Shown here piece after piece: positions 55,577 through 64,000 of a stretch of 64,000 nucleotides of DNA. Both the position numbers and the translations under genes were made by a program. How positions within the stretch are numbered: the first letter of the stretch is position 1; each line of letters starts with the position of its first letter. The stretch comes from an uncultured Lachnospiraceae bacterium. GTDB lineage: Bacteria; Bacillota; Clostridia; Lachnospirales; Lachnospiraceae. The notes under the pieces are model-generated. The model did not search any database. It worked only from the letters and a program-made list of their open reading frames with translations, and had not been told where the DNA came from. Location of the stretch: contig CANQPJ010000004.1 of NCBI GenBank assembly GCA_947625755.1, positions 58,501 through 122,500 on the forward strand, read 5' to 3'.

Positions 55577-56779
55577 ATGAAATATGTAGTTGTTTTAGGG
55601 GATGGAATGGCGGATGAGCCAATAGAAGAATTAGGAGGAAAGACACCGCTTGAATATGCAGATACACCTACTATGGATAGCATGTCTAAACAGTCTGAGA
55701 TAGGATTGATACATACCATTCCGGAGGGAATGAGTCCGGGCAGCGATACTGCGAATTTATCCGTTTTAGGATATGATCCCAAAAAATACTATACAGGGCG
55801 TTCCCCATTGGAGGCGTTAAGTATTGGTGTGGATATGAAGGATACAGATGTTGCGCTGCGATGTAATATTGTTACAGTGTCAACAGATGATTTACCATAT
55901 GAAGAAAAAACAATTATTGACCATAGCTCCGGGGAAATCAGTACAGAGGATGCTGCCATATTATTAGACGCAGTGAAAAAAGAGTTAGAAACAGATACAT
56001 ACAGGTTTTATGTGGGAACGAGTTACCGGCATTTGACCATATGGGATAAGGGAGAGGTAGTTTCTCTTACGCCACCGCATGATGTTTTGGGACAAAAGAT
56101 AGGACAGTATCTCCCGAAAGATGAAACTTTGCGCCGGATGCAGGAAAAAAGCTATGATATTCTGTCCAATCACCCAATTAATGTGGAACGGATGAAAAAA
56201 GGGCAGAATCCAGCCAACTCTATCTGGTTTTGGGGAGCAGGCACCAGACCCTGCGTGACATCTTTTGAAGAACAGTACCATAAAAAAGGAGCCATGATTT
56301 CAGCGGTTGACCTTCTAAAGGGAATTGCCATTGGAGCTCATATGAAAGTAATAGAAGTAGAGGGCGCCAATGGGGGACTGGACACCAATTATGAAGGAAA
56401 AGCAAATGCTGCCATAGATGTACTGCTAAATGAAAATTACGACATGGTATATATCCATGTGGAAGCTCCGGACGAAATGGGGCATCAGGGAAGTATAGAA
56501 AAAAAGATAAAAGCCATTGAAAATCTGGATTCCAGAGTCATTAAAGTAGTAAAAGAGGCATTAGATAAGTCCGGAGAAGATTACCGTATGCTGGTGATGC
56601 CGGATCATCCGACGCCGATATGTGTCCGAACCCATACAAGCAGTCCGGTGCCGTACATGTTGTTTGACAGCACAGATGTAAAGAACAATACATTGGATTA
56701 CAATGAAAGATGCGGCAGAGGAAGTGGGCTGTTTATGGCGAATGGATATGAGATGATGAAGTATTTATTGTCAAAATAG
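55577..56779 (+). CDS. ApgM-type phosphoglycerate mutase-like protein, proposed homoserine kinase
   Basis: A 400-residue member of the alkaline phosphatase superfamily branch that contains archaeal-type cofactor-independent phosphoglycerate mutase. Motifs: VVLGDGMADEP with the first metal Asp, GMSPGSDTANLSVLGYDP with the nucleophilic Ser, HVEAPDEMGHQG and VMPDHPTPICVRTHT with the second metal set. A subgroup with this layout has been proposed to act as homoserine kinase where classical ThrB is missing. Lying between hom and lysC strongly favours that role, phosphorylating homoserine for threonine synthesis, over glycolysis. The ATG has no strong Shine-Dalgarno beyond GGAATGGAG about 8 bases upstream. 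Confidence 0.82.
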   Translation: MKYVVVLGDGMADEPIEELGGKTPLEYADTPTMDSMSKQSEIGLIHTIPEGMSPGSDTANLSVLGYDPKKYYTGRSPLEALSIGVDMKDTDVALRCNIVTVSTDDLPYEEKTIIDHSSGEISTEDAAILLDAVKKELETDTYRFYVGTSYRHLTIWDKGEVVSLTPPHDVLGQKIGQYLPKDETLRRMQEKSYDILSNHPINVERMKKGQNPANSIWFWGAGTRPCVTSFEEQYHKKGAMISAVDLLKGIAIGAHMKVIEVEGANGGLDTNYEGKANAAIDVLLNENYDMVYIHVEAPDEMGHQGSIEKKIKAIENLDSRVIKVVKEALDKSGEDYRMLVMPDHPTPICVRTHTSSPVPYMLFDSTDVKNNTLDYNERCGRGSGLFMANGYEMMKYLLSK

Positions 56780-56846
56780 TTGACTTAACGTAGATTATTC
56801 ATATAATAAAAATGTGACAATAGAACATAGGAAGGAAAGCAAAATA

Positions 56847-58175
56847 ATGAAAGAGACAAAAGTTGTAAAGTTTGGCGGAAGTTCACTTGCTGATGCAAAA
56901 CAGTTTCAGAAGGTTGCAGAGATAGTGTTGCAAGATCCATCCAGGCGTTTTGTTGTGGCATCAGCACCGGGAAAACGTTTTGTTGAAGATGTTAAAGTTA
57001 CGGACATGCTTTATAATTGTTATGAACTTGCATCTGAAGGCGAAGAATTTGAAGAACAGTTTCAAAGTATTAAAGATAGATATAATGGAATTATAGAAGA
57101 ACTTGGTATAGAAGATTTTTCATTAGAAAAAGATTTTGAGATGATTAAAGGAGCATTCTCACATATGGCTGGCAGGGATTATGCAGCCAGTCGTGGTGAA
57201 TATTTAAATAGTAAAGTTCTGGCAAAGTATCTGGGATTTGATTTTATTGATGCATCCAAATATATTTTCTTTGATGACAGAGGTAATTTTGACTGGGATA
57301 AGACATCAGAGAAGTTGGGTCCGAAACTTGAAAAAACAGAATATGCTGTAATACCGGGATTTTACGGCTCCATGCCTAACGGAACCATCAAGACTTTTTC
57401 CAGAGGCGGTTCAGACGTCACCGGTTCTATTGTAGCAAGAGCGGCAAAAGCAAAATTATACGAAAATTGGACAGATGTGAGTGGATTTTTGATTTGTGAT
57501 CCAAGAATTATCAATAATCCTATTCCAATTAACACAATCACATATGCGGAATTAAGAGAGCTTGCATATATGGGCGCCACAGTTCTCCATGAAGATGCAA
57601 TTTTTCCTGTGAGAGCGGCAGGCATACCGGTGAATATCAAGAACACGAACTGTCCAAAAGACAGAGGAACAATGATTGTTTCAGAGACAGCAGAACCTTG
57701 CGAGCATATTATTACAGGTATCGCAGGCAAAAAAGGCATGTCTGTAATTAACATAGAAAAAGATAAGATGAACAGCGAAGTTGGATTTGGCAGAAATGTA
57801 CTTCGTGCGTTGGAAAAGAGCAATGTCAGCTTTGAACATATGCCTTCCGGTGTTGATACAATGAGTGTGGTCATTCAAACGGATGCACTGACAGGCAAAG
57901 AGACCATCATTTTGGATGAAATCCGTTCCAGAGTTCATCCGGACCAGTTATTTATTGAGTCAAACCTTGCCCTGCTTGCAGTGGTAGGACGTGGCATGAA
58001 GAGCGCCAGAGGAACAGCGGCTATTTTGTTTACAGCATTAGCCAATGCGCGCGTCAATGTGAAGATGATTGATCAGGGTTCTTCTGAGCTGAATATTATT
58101 ATCGGTGTGGCAGAGGAAGACTTTGAGGTAGCAATGCGTGCTATTTATAATGCATTCATTAATGTAAAAAAATAA
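56847..58175 (+). CDS. lysC: Aspartate kinase
   Basis: A 442-residue aspartokinase, the first step of lysine, threonine and methionine synthesis. The kinase part begins KVVKFGGSSLADAKQF and includes TFSRGGSDVTGSIVARA and WTDVSGFLICDPR; two ACT domains at the end (VINIEKDKMNSEVGFGRNVL and VRVGRGMKSARGTAAILF-like segment) bind the feedback amino acid. The start is the ATG at 56847; the upstream frame to 56814 has no ribosome site, while GGAAGGAAAG lies about 9 bases before this ATG. It may be transcribed on its own or with hom. No lysine riboswitch is seen. Confidence 0.95.
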   Translation: MKETKVVKFGGSSLADAKQFQKVAEIVLQDPSRRFVVASAPGKRFVEDVKVTDMLYNCYELASEGEEFEEQFQSIKDRYNGIIEELGIEDFSLEKDFEMIKGAFSHMAGRDYAASRGEYLNSKVLAKYLGFDFIDASKYIFFDDRGNFDWDKTSEKLGPKLEKTEYAVIPGFYGSMPNGTIKTFSRGGSDVTGSIVARAAKAKLYENWTDVSGFLICDPRIINNPIPINTITYAELRELAYMGATVLHEDAIFPVRAAGIPVNIKNTNCPKDRGTMIVSETAEPCEHIITGIAGKKGMSVINIEKDKMNSEVGFGRNVLRALEKSNVSFEHMPSGVDTMSVVIQTDALTGKETIILDEIRSRVHPDQLFIESNLALLAVVGRGMKSARGTAAILFTALANARVNVKMIDQGSSELNIIIGVAEEDFEVAMRAIYNAFINVKK

Positions 58176-58204
58176 AATCTGCCGGAGGGAAAGTTTGTAA
58201 CTTC

Positions 58205-58233
58205 TTGACAGATAGTGCATATGGTATTAGTAT
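58205..58233 (+). promoter_or_regulatory. Promoter of the FMN riboswitch-ribU unit
   Basis: TTGACA (58205-58210) and TAGTAT (58228-58233), 17 bp apart, about 23 bp before the riboswitch. Confidence 0.65.
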
Positions 58234-58256
58234 ATATAAGAATAATTTAATAGAGA

Positions 58257-58380
58257 AATTCTTCGGGGCAGGGTGAAATTCCTGACCGGCTGTGTTTGCT
58301 ATTGCATAAGTCAGCGAGCCGCAAGGCATGATATGGTGAGATTCCATAACCGACAGTATAGTCTGGATGTGAGAAGATTA
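58257..58380 (+). ncRNA. FMN riboswitch (RFN element)
   Basis: The conserved core is clear: CTTCGGGGCAGGGTGAAATT, CCTGACCGGC, AGTCAGCGAGCC, GATATGGTGAGATTCCATAA, CCGACAGTATAGTCTGGATG and the closing GAGAAGA. FMN binding stabilises a form that lets the terminator at 58418 fold, so transport of riboflavin is shut off when flavin is plentiful. About 80 bases separate the end of the aptamer from the gene start, including the terminator. Confidence 0.97.
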
Positions 58381-58417
58381 GATGAATCATTTGATATGTT
58401 CCATTCTATGATTATAT

Positions 58418-58446
58418 AGCCCTGATTGTTTTCAGGGCTTTTTTCT
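58418..58446 (+). terminator. Riboswitch expression-platform terminator
   Basis: AGCCCTGA and TCAGGGCT pair around TTGTTT, followed by a T-run. It is the off-state hairpin of the FMN riboswitch. Confidence 0.93.
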
Positions 58447-58516
58447 TTTACATAAAGAGACGAAATTACCATGTGAAAGAAAAGAAGAATTTCCTAAAAG
58501 AAGGGAGATTGATATA

Positions 58517-59128
58517 ATGAAAAAATTATTCACAACAAAGAACCTTGTACTTATTGCCATGTTTTCTGCATTGGCAGTTGTACTGCACATTTTTGATTTT
58601 GCAATTCCTTTTCTTGCACCGGATTTTTACAAGATTGATTTAAGTGAGATTCCGGTATTAATTGGCTCATTCATTATGGGACCGCTTGCAGGTGTTATTA
58701 TTGAGGTAATCAAAATCGGATTAAAATTATTAATCAAAGGAACTTCTACGGCATATGTCGGTGATTTGGCAAACTTTGTTATCGGATGCTGTCTGGTTGT
58801 TCCTGCCAGTTGGATTTATAAAGTGAATAAATCCAAAAAGGGCGCATTTATTGGAATGGGCGTAGGAACATTAGTTATGGCAGCAGCAGGAGTAATTATT
58901 AATTATGCTGTTTTAATTCCATTTTATGTAAAAGCATTTGGTATGCCTTTGGATGTAATTATTGATATGGGAGCAAAAATTAATCCGATGATTTCTAATA
59001 AATGGACTTTTGTATTTATATGCGTGGCACCATTTAATATTGTAAAAGGACTTATCGACAGTTTGATTACAGCAGTCATTTATAAAAGAATCAGTACGCT
59101 GATTAAAGGAATCGGCAGTAAAAGGTAA
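58517..59128 (+). CDS. ribU: Riboflavin ECF transporter S component RibU
   Basis: A 203-residue, six-helix membrane protein that captures riboflavin for import with the shared ECF energising module. It has the RibU-type start MKKLFTTKNLVLIAMFSALAV (small-residue first helix), then PDFYKIDLSEIPVLIGSFIMGP and the KGTSTAYVGDLANF segment, which line the vitamin site. The FMN riboswitch directly upstream confirms the substrate. AAGGGAG lies 8 bases before the ATG. A terminator at 59198 ends the unit. Confidence 0.96.
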   Translation: MKKLFTTKNLVLIAMFSALAVVLHIFDFAIPFLAPDFYKIDLSEIPVLIGSFIMGPLAGVIIEVIKIGLKLLIKGTSTAYVGDLANFVIGCCLVVPASWIYKVNKSKKGAFIGMGVGTLVMAAAGVIINYAVLIPFYVKAFGMPLDVIIDMGAKINPMISNKWTFVFICVAPFNIVKGLIDSLITAVIYKRISTLIKGIGSKR

Positions 59129-59197
59129 AGGGCAGGGGCTGTTTTTATCATGTTATGCCCGCACTGTTACAATAAAAATATAAGATTTGAAAATCAT

Positions 59198-59242
59198 GGG
59201 AATATTGTTTATACTTACAGGTAGACAATATTCCTGTTTTTG
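59198..59242 (+). terminator. Terminator of ribU
   Basis: GGGAATATTGTTTA and TAGACAATATTCC pair with a short loop, followed by TGTTTTTG. Confidence 0.75.
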
Positions 59243-59334
59243 TCTGTAGGAATTTTTTTTTATTTTTTATATAATAAAAAAGTTAGAATGATTTTGTTTA
59301 TTTGTTGCGATAAGAACATTATGGCGGAGGCACT

Positions 59335-59772
59335 ATGGTTTTTGAGACAATGTCAGAAAAAGAGACATTTGAATTAGGGAAAAAAATGGGACAGGATGCG
59401 GAACCGGGACAAATTATTTGTCTGGATGGAGAGCTGGGCGTTGGAAAGACTGTTTTCACACAAGGTTTTGCGAGCGGATTGGGAGTTACGGAAAGCGTAA
59501 ATAGTCCGACTTTTACCATTGTTCAGATTTATGATGAAGGACGTATTCCTTTATATCATTTTGACGTATACCGGATAGGAAATCCGGAAGAAATGTATGA
59601 AATCGGATACGAAGAATATTTCTTTGGAAAAGGAGTCTGCCTGATTGAATGGGCAAGCCTGATAGACGAATTGATTACGGAAGATGCAATTCAGGTAATG
59701 ATAGAAAAGAATCTGAATAAAGGTTTAGATTATAGAAGAATCACAATAGACAGATATAAACATATCAGATAA
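59335..59772 (+). CDS. tsaE: tRNA t6A synthesis ATPase TsaE
   Basis: A 145-residue P-loop ATPase that, with TsaB and TsaD, adds threonylcarbamoyl to A37 of ANN-reading tRNAs. GELGVGKTVFTQG (about 35-47) is the Walker A motif. Further on are VNSPTFTIVQIY, YHFDVYRIGNPEE with the switch Asp, and LIEWASLIDELI. The ATG has GGAGG upstream. It begins a run tsaE-tsaB-rimI with short or overlapping gaps: its stop is followed by tsaB after 24 bp. Size and motifs are complete. Confidence 0.96.
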   Translation: MVFETMSEKETFELGKKMGQDAEPGQIICLDGELGVGKTVFTQGFASGLGVTESVNSPTFTIVQIYDEGRIPLYHFDVYRIGNPEEMYEIGYEEYFFGKGVCLIEWASLIDELITEDAIQVMIEKNLNKGLDYRRITIDRYKHIR

Positions 59773-59795
59773 TGAGAGATTGTAGTGGAGGGGAT

Positions 59796-60521
59796 ATGAG
59801 AATATTAGCGATTGACAGTTCATCAATGGTAGCTACTGTGGCGGTTACAACAGATGGCATACTAAATGCGGAATATACAATGAATCACATGAGGACACAT
59901 TCACAGACGCTGCTTCCCATGATTGACGAAATATGTAAAGCTCTTGAGCTGGATATGGGAAGTATTGATGCTATTGCCATTTCCGGGGGACCGGGTTCCT
60001 ATACGGGACTTAGGATTGGAAGCGCCACTGCAAAAGGATTTGGTCTTGCATTAAATAAACCAATTATCAATGTGCCTACTATGGACGCCCTGGCATATAA
60101 TATGTTTTCGTCCTGCTTTATCATCTGTCCGATTATGGATGCAAGAAGGGGGCAGGTATATACAGGTATCTATCGGTTTCATGGAACGGAAATGGAAGTC
60201 ATTAAAGAGCAGTGCATGATAATGATAGATGAATTAATTTATGAATTAAACAAAATCGGTATGCCGGTGATGTTTTTGGGAGATGGCGTAGATACACAAA
60301 AAGAAATAATTGAAAGTAAGATAGGGGTGGAACATCATTATGCTCCGGCATCTATGAATCGCCAGAAGGCATCTGCTCTGGCATCTTTGGCAGAACTTTA
60401 TTATCAAAATGGAAAATATGAAAGTGCAGAGGAACATAAACCGGAGTATTTAAGACTTTCTCAAGCAGAGAGAGAACGAAAAGAAAAAGAAAAGATGGAA
60501 AAGAAAAATGATTCATATTAG
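59796..60521 (+). CDS. tsaB: tRNA t6A synthesis protein TsaB
   Basis: A 241-residue protein of the ASKHA fold, an inactive paralogue of TsaD that scaffolds the TsaD-TsaE complex. It starts MRILAIDSSSMVATVAV, then AISGGPGSYTGLRIGSATAKG, both diagnostic. The C-terminal ~25 residues (LSQAERERKEKEKMEKKN) form a charged tail that is longer than usual. The ATG at 59796 has GGAGGGG before it, so the eight upstream codons in frame are not used. The end overlaps rimI by 14 bp, implying coupled translation. Confidence 0.94.
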   Translation: MRILAIDSSSMVATVAVTTDGILNAEYTMNHMRTHSQTLLPMIDEICKALELDMGSIDAIAISGGPGSYTGLRIGSATAKGFGLALNKPIINVPTMDALAYNMFSSCFIICPIMDARRGQVYTGIYRFHGTEMEVIKEQCMIMIDELIYELNKIGMPVMFLGDGVDTQKEIIESKIGVEHHYAPASMNRQKASALASLAELYYQNGKYESAEEHKPEYLRLSQAERERKEKEKMEKKNDSY

Positions 60522-60948
60522 AGAAATGACTTTGGAAGATATTGAACAGGTATATAATCTGGAGAATAGCATTTTTTCTATTCCATGGTCAAAAGATTCC
60601 TTTGAAAGTTCTGTAAAAAATAAAAATACATTGTTTATTGTAGCTGAAGAAGAAGGAGAAATATTAGGGTATCTTGGCATGTACATATTTTCAGAGGAAG
60701 CAGATATTTCAAATGTCGCAGTTTCCAAACAATATAGAAGACAGCATATTGCAAAACAAATGATGGATGATATATTGTTAAAAGCACAGGCTGCCGGCGT
60801 GAAACATGTAACTTTAGAAGTGAGAGAAACAAATGTGGCTGCCATAAAACTTTATGAGAATATGGGATTTGTTGAAGCAGGTATCAGAAAAAACTATTAC
60901 GAGGAGCCTACAGAGAATGCACTGATTATGTGGAAACAAAATCTATAA
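60508..60948 (+). CDS. rimI: Ribosomal protein bS18-alanine N-acetyltransferase RimI
   Basis: A 146-residue GNAT-fold acetyltransferase. It uses acetyl-CoA to acetylate the N-terminal alanine of ribosomal protein bS18 in the best-studied case. ISNVAVSKQYRRQHIAKQMMDDIL has the acetyl-CoA loop (RRQHIA, a variant of R/QxxGxG/A), followed by LEVRETNVAAIKLYENMGFVE. The gene overlaps tsaB by 14 bp, the usual tsaB-rimI arrangement in Firmicutes. A 90-bp AT-rich gap follows. Confidence 0.92.
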   Translation: MIHIREMTLEDIEQVYNLENSIFSIPWSKDSFESSVKNKNTLFIVAEEEGEILGYLGMYIFSEEADISNVAVSKQYRRQHIAKQMMDDILLKAQAAGVKHVTLEVRETNVAAIKLYENMGFVEAGIRKNYYEEPTENALIMWKQNL

Positions 60949-61038
60949 TGGGAATTACTTTCCACTATGATTTTTTTATAGAAAAATGTAGAATAGTATC
61001 TGTGAAAATCATTGCGTAAAAAACATTAGGAGGAAAGT

Positions 61039-61278
61039 ATGAGAATATATAAAGAGGAACGCTTGGCAGAATTATACTGCAATAAGTGTGGTAAACAGAT
61101 TAAGGTAGAAAATGAAATAATAAAAGAGGGCAGTTTTTCCGTAGATTACAGATGGGATTATTTTTCCAATAAAGATGGGCGCCGGCATAAATTTGATTTA
61201 TGCGAAAATTGCTATGATGAAATTGTAAAAAGTTTCAAACGTCCCATCGAAGATGAAGAATATATGGAATTATTGTAA
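61039..61278 (+). CDS. Small zinc-ribbon protein of unknown function
   Basis: A 79-residue protein with two CxxC pairs: YCNKCGKQI (Cys14, Cys17) and LCENCYDEI, about 39 residues apart, likely to hold one zinc ion. Between them is an acidic, aromatic segment (FSVDYRWDYFSNKDGRRHKF). The end is acidic (RPIEDEEYMELL). I do not recognise the function; such genes are found between rimI and rnz/tsaD in related genomes as far as I recall. AGGAGG precedes the ATG at good distance. It could be a nucleic-acid or protein-binding adaptor; this is speculation. Confidence 0.75.
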   Translation: MRIYKEERLAELYCNKCGKQIKVENEIIKEGSFSVDYRWDYFSNKDGRRHKFDLCENCYDEIVKSFKRPIEDEEYMELL

Positions 61279-61308
61279 ACTGCTTCTCTGACTTGCTAGG
61301 AGGTAGGA

Positions 61309-62235
61309 ATGTTAGATGTTTGTCTGTTAGGCACAGGTGGAATGATGCCCCTTCCAAGAAGGTGGCTGAGTGCGCTGATGTGCCGGTATAATGGAAGCAA
61401 TATATTAATTGATTGCGGAGAGGGAACACAGGTTGCAATCAAACAAAAAGGATGGACTTTTAAACCGATTGATGTGATATGTATTACACATTTCCATGCA
61501 GACCATATCAGTGGACTGCCGGGACTGCTTCTTACAATGGGAAATGCCGAAAGGACACAACCCCTTATCATGGTTGGACCAAAGGGTTTGGAGAGGGTAG
61601 TCAATTCTTTAAGAATGATTGCTCCGGAGCTGCCTTTTGAGATACAGTTTATCGAATTAACGGAAGATAAACAGACCATACAATTTGAAGCATACAGAAT
61701 CCATGCATTCAAAACAAAGCACAATGTAACCTGTTATGGCTATTCGATTGAGATAGACAGAAGCGGAAAATTTAATGCAGACAAAGCAAAGGCATTAGAT
61801 ATACCAATCAACAAATGGAGCGTATTACAAAAAGGTGAAACTGTTGCATGGGAAGGAAAAATATTTACACCGGATATGGTCATGGGAGCCCCGCGAAAAG
61901 GATTGAAGGTAACTTATTCTACGGACACCCGTCCGGTTGATTCTATCGTGGAGGCAGCAACCGGCGCAGACTTATTTATCTGTGAAGGGATGTATGGAGA
62001 ACCTGACAAAGAGGAAAAGGCAAAAGAACATAAACATATGACTTTTAAGGAAGCCGCTCTGATAGCAAAAGCTGCAGAACCAAAAGAAATGTGGCTGACG
62101 CACTACAGTCCTTCTTTGGTCAAACCATGGTTATACATGGATACGGTAACAGAAATTTTCCCAAATGCAAAAGCGGGAAAAGACGGCATGTCTGTAGACT
62201 TACGATTTGAAGATGAAGCAGAGGTATTAGTTTGA
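61309..62235 (+). CDS. rnz: Ribonuclease Z (tRNase Z)
   Basis: A 308-residue metallo-beta-lactamase-fold endonuclease that trims tRNA 3' ends. The zinc motif HFHADH is at residues 61-66; further ligands appear in [15 protein letters not shown] and THYSPS. The start [16 protein letters not shown] and the length match the short bacterial form, with the exosite arm ([19 protein letters not shown]) present. GGAGG is 8 bases before the ATG. It ends within the tsaD start (TTGA overlap), so the two are translationally coupled. Confidence 0.95.
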   Translation: MLDVCLLGTGGMMPLPRRWLSALMCRYNGSNILIDCGEGTQVAIKQKGWTFKPIDVICITHFHADHISGLPGLLLTMGNAERTQPLIMVGPKGLERVVNSLRMIAPELPFEIQFIELTEDKQTIQFEAYRIHAFKTKHNVTCYGYSIEIDRSGKFNADKAKALDIPINKWSVLQKGETVAWEGKIFTPDMVMGAPRKGLKVTYSTDTRPVDSIVEAATGADLFICEGMYGEPDKEEKAKEHKHMTFKEAALIAKAAEPKEMWLTHYSPSLVKPWLYMDTVTEIFPNAKAGKDGMSVDLRFEDEAEVLV

Positions 62236-63251
62236 AAGATATAAAAATATTAGCAATAGAAAGTTCTTGTGATGAAACTGCGGCAGCAGTGGTTGTCAAT
62301 GGAAGAGAGGCATTATCCAATGTGATTTCTTCTCAAATTGATTTGCATACGTTATATGGTGGAGTTGTACCGGAAATTGCATCGAGAAAACACATCGAAA
62401 ATATCAATTATGTTATTGAAAAAGCATTAAAAGATGCAGGTGTTACGTTAAATGACATTGATGCAGTGGGAGTCACATATGGACCGGGGTTAGTAGGAGC
62501 GCTTCTGGTAGGTGTCGCAGAAGCAAAAGCGATATGCTTTGCAAAAAAACTTCCGTTAGTAGGAGTGCATCATATAGAAGGACATATATGTGCTAACTAT
62601 GTAGAAAACAAAGAGCTAAAGCCTCCATTTGTATGTCTGGTTGTATCCGGAGGGCATACCCATCTGGTTGTAGTAGAAGATTATGGAAAATACAAAATAT
62701 TAGGAAAGACCAGAGATGATGCTGCCGGTGAGGCGTTTGACAAAGTGGCGAGAGCCATAGGATTGGGTTATCCGGGCGGACCAAAAATTGACAAAATATC
62801 AAAAGAAGGAAATCCACATGCATACGAATTTCCAAGAGCTAAAATAACAGATAGTATTTATGATTTCAGTTTCAGCGGATTAAAGTCTGCGGTATTAAAC
62901 CAATTAAATGTATCACAGATGAAGGGAGAGAAAATCAATCCGGCAGATATTGCTGCATCCTTTCAAAATTCTGTTGTAGATATTCTGCTCACCAGAGCCA
63001 TGCTTGCCATGGAAGAAACCGGAATGAGAAAACTGGCTATTGCCGGTGGCGTAGCTTCGAATACAGCAATCAGAAAAGCATTTGAAGAGGAATGTAAAAA
63101 AAGAAAAATAGAATTTTACCATCCGTCTCCTGTTTTATGTACGGATAATGCTGTGATGATTGGCTCGGCAGCATATTTTGAGTATATCAATGGAGTAAGA
63201 CACGGATGGGATTTAAATGCCATACCAAATTTGAAATTGGGAGAGCGTTAG
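62232..63251 (+). CDS. tsaD: tRNA t6A transferase TsaD
   Basis: A 339-residue ASKHA-fold enzyme that transfers threonylcarbamoyl to A37 of t[18 protein letters not shown] is the start signature; the iron ligands lie in HIEGH (His114, His118) and in the later [18 protein letters not shown] and [10 protein letters not shown] bind nucleotide. The start is a TTG whose last two bases form the rnz stop (TTGA), with GAGGT 8 bases upstream in rnz. All catalytic residues are intact. With TsaE and TsaB nearby, three of the four t6A proteins are clustered; TsaC is outside the window. Confidence 0.97.
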   Translation: MKDIKILAIESSCDETAAAVVVNGREALSNVISSQIDLHTLYGGVVPEIASRKHIENINYVIEKALKDAGVTLNDIDAVGVTYGPGLVGALLVGVAEAKAICFAKKLPLVGVHHIEGHICANYVENKELKPPFVCLVVSGGHTHLVVVEDYGKYKILGKTRDDAAGEAFDKVARAIGLGYPGGPKIDKISKEGNPHAYEFPRAKITDSIYDFSFSGLKSAVLNQLNVSQMKGEKINPADIAASFQNSVVDILLTRAMLAMEETGMRKLAIAGGVASNTAIRKAFEEECKKRKIEFYHPSPVLCTDNAVMIGSAAYFEYINGVRHGWDLNAIPNLKLGER

Positions 63252-63295
63252 GAAATCCTATGAATAGATTCCGGATAAGGCAAAGGAGCGAAACG

Positions 63296-63991
63296 ATGAA
63301 AAAGATAACAGCAATCGTATTGGCGGCGGGAACAGGAAGCCGTATGAACAGCAGTATCAAAAAACAGTTTATGGAAATAAAAGGGAAGCCTGTCATATGG
63401 TATTCTCTTTTTGCTTTTGAATCTTATGGTATTGACCAGATTATTTTAGTCACAGGAAAAGAAGATATTGAATATTGTAAAAAAGAGATTGTAGAAAAAT
63501 ATGGTTTTACCAAAGTTACTGACATTGTAGCAGGCGGAGATGAACGTTATCAGTCCGTATATAACGGACTGCAGGCAGTATCGGGAGATATTGTGTTGAT
63601 ACATGATGGCGCCAGACCATTGATTTCACATGAAATTATTGACCGATGCATTAAAGGCGGCATGGATTATGGCGCCTGTATTGCCGGGATGCCTGTCAAA
63701 GATACAATTAAAATTGTTGATGAAGACCGGATTGTAACAGATACTCCTGACAGAAAAAATACGTGGATAACGCAGACTCCGCAATGTTTTTTGTATGAAT
63801 TGGTAAAAACTGTATATGATAAAATGCAGGGAAGTAATTGTGAGAACATTACAGATGACGCTATGGTGATAGAACGGTTTTCCGACCATAAAGTGAAGTT
63901 TGTAGAGGGTGACTATTCTAATATAAAAGTAACCACTCCGGAGGATATTTTGATAGCAGAACTGCTTCTCAAAAACCGCAATGGAAAATAG
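63296..63991 (+). CDS. ispD: 2-C-methyl-D-erythritol 4-phosphate cytidylyltransferase
   Basis: A 231-residue enzyme of the MEP pathway for isoprenoids, joining CTP and MEP. Motifs: LAAGTGSRMNSSIKKQF (residues about 8-24, CTP loop with Arg and Lys), GGDERYQSVYNGL, HDGARPLIS and KVTTPEDI near the end. The ATG at 63296 follows AAAGGAGCG. A longer frame that opens inside tsaD at 63206 is not needed. It is complete with a TAG at 63989-63991, nine bases before the window ends. It would feed the polyprenyl carriers used by UppP and the cis-prenyltransferase. Confidence 0.96.
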   Translation: MKKITAIVLAAGTGSRMNSSIKKQFMEIKGKPVIWYSLFAFESYGIDQIILVTGKEDIEYCKKEIVEKYGFTKVTDIVAGGDERYQSVYNGLQAVSGDIVLIHDGARPLISHEIIDRCIKGGMDYGACIAGMPVKDTIKIVDEDRIVTDTPDRKNTWITQTPQCFLYELVKTVYDKMQGSNCENITDDAMVIERFSDHKVKFVEGDYSNIKVTTPEDILIAELLLKNRNGK

Positions 63992-64000
63992 GGAAAAATC

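Noticed and set aside
56780..56846. Lysine riboswitch or T-box before lysC
   Set aside because: The gap is too short and has none of the conserved elements.

Overview
The window looks like a chromosomal piece of a low-GC anaerobic Firmicute, most probably Lachnospiraceae. Signs of this are a type II-A CRISPR locus with csn2, an [FeFe]-hydrogenase, an oxygen-independent class III ribonucleotide reductase, ECF-type transporters, secreted proteins with lysine-rich C-terminal modules, and the order lysC / phosphoglycerate-mutase-like kinase / hom. The species is not identifiable from the sequence alone.

Layout. 1-2600: end of a type II-A CRISPR locus (cas2 tail, csn2, short leader, 21 repeats with 20 spacers, a perfect hairpin, then a stretch with a good candidate tracrRNA). 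2600-9400: small accessory genes, several broken: a MazG-like pyrophosphohydrolase, a gutted phospholipase-C-like gene, an alkaline-phosphatase-family enzyme, an OFA-type transporter with an in-frame stop, an orphan RelB/DinJ antitoxin beside a 12-codon toxin stub, a SirTM sirtuin with its zinc macrodomain partner, tRNA-Gly and a BFD-like protein. 9400-25950: cell envelope and transport: an atypical cis-prenyltransferase, a discoidin-domain surface protein, an MBOAT/DHHW operon with a lipoprotein and a transglutaminase-like wall protein, a glucose-family PTS permease, a large RND-type exporter, UppP and a TVP38 protein. 26580-35890: a GH81 endo-beta-1,3-glucanase, pyruvate kinase, MgtE, then on the minus strand an [FeFe]-hydrogenase overlapping an ECF S component. 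36140-48850: MATE exporter, NrdR-controlled nrdD, a small alarmone synthetase, two beta-helix proteins resembling GH55-type glucanases, an aldo/keto reductase, an SDR and an NlpC/P60 wall hydrolase. 49750-64000: housekeeping core: hpf, secA, prfB, hom, proposed homoserine kinase, lysC, FMN riboswitch with ribU, then tsaE-tsaB-rimI, a zinc-ribbon gene, rnz, tsaD and ispD.

Three copies of one noncoding repeat (about 5874-6449, 25972-26481 and 48866-49287) lie in intergenic gaps. Each holds a 16-bp palindrome and a tandem series of hairpins with a 74-bp period. The middle copy has perfect 20-bp terminal inverted repeats, which suggests a MITE-like mobile element. With the candidate tracrRNA downstream of the array, this is the least ordinary content of the window.

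Functional links: the GH81 enzyme and the two beta-helix proteins suggest use of beta-1,3-glucan. The hom / kinase / lysC genes give the aspartate-to-threonine route. TsaE, TsaB and TsaD are the t6A tRNA-modification partners. The FMN riboswitch controls riboflavin uptake. All functions are read from motifs and family knowledge; no database search was possible.
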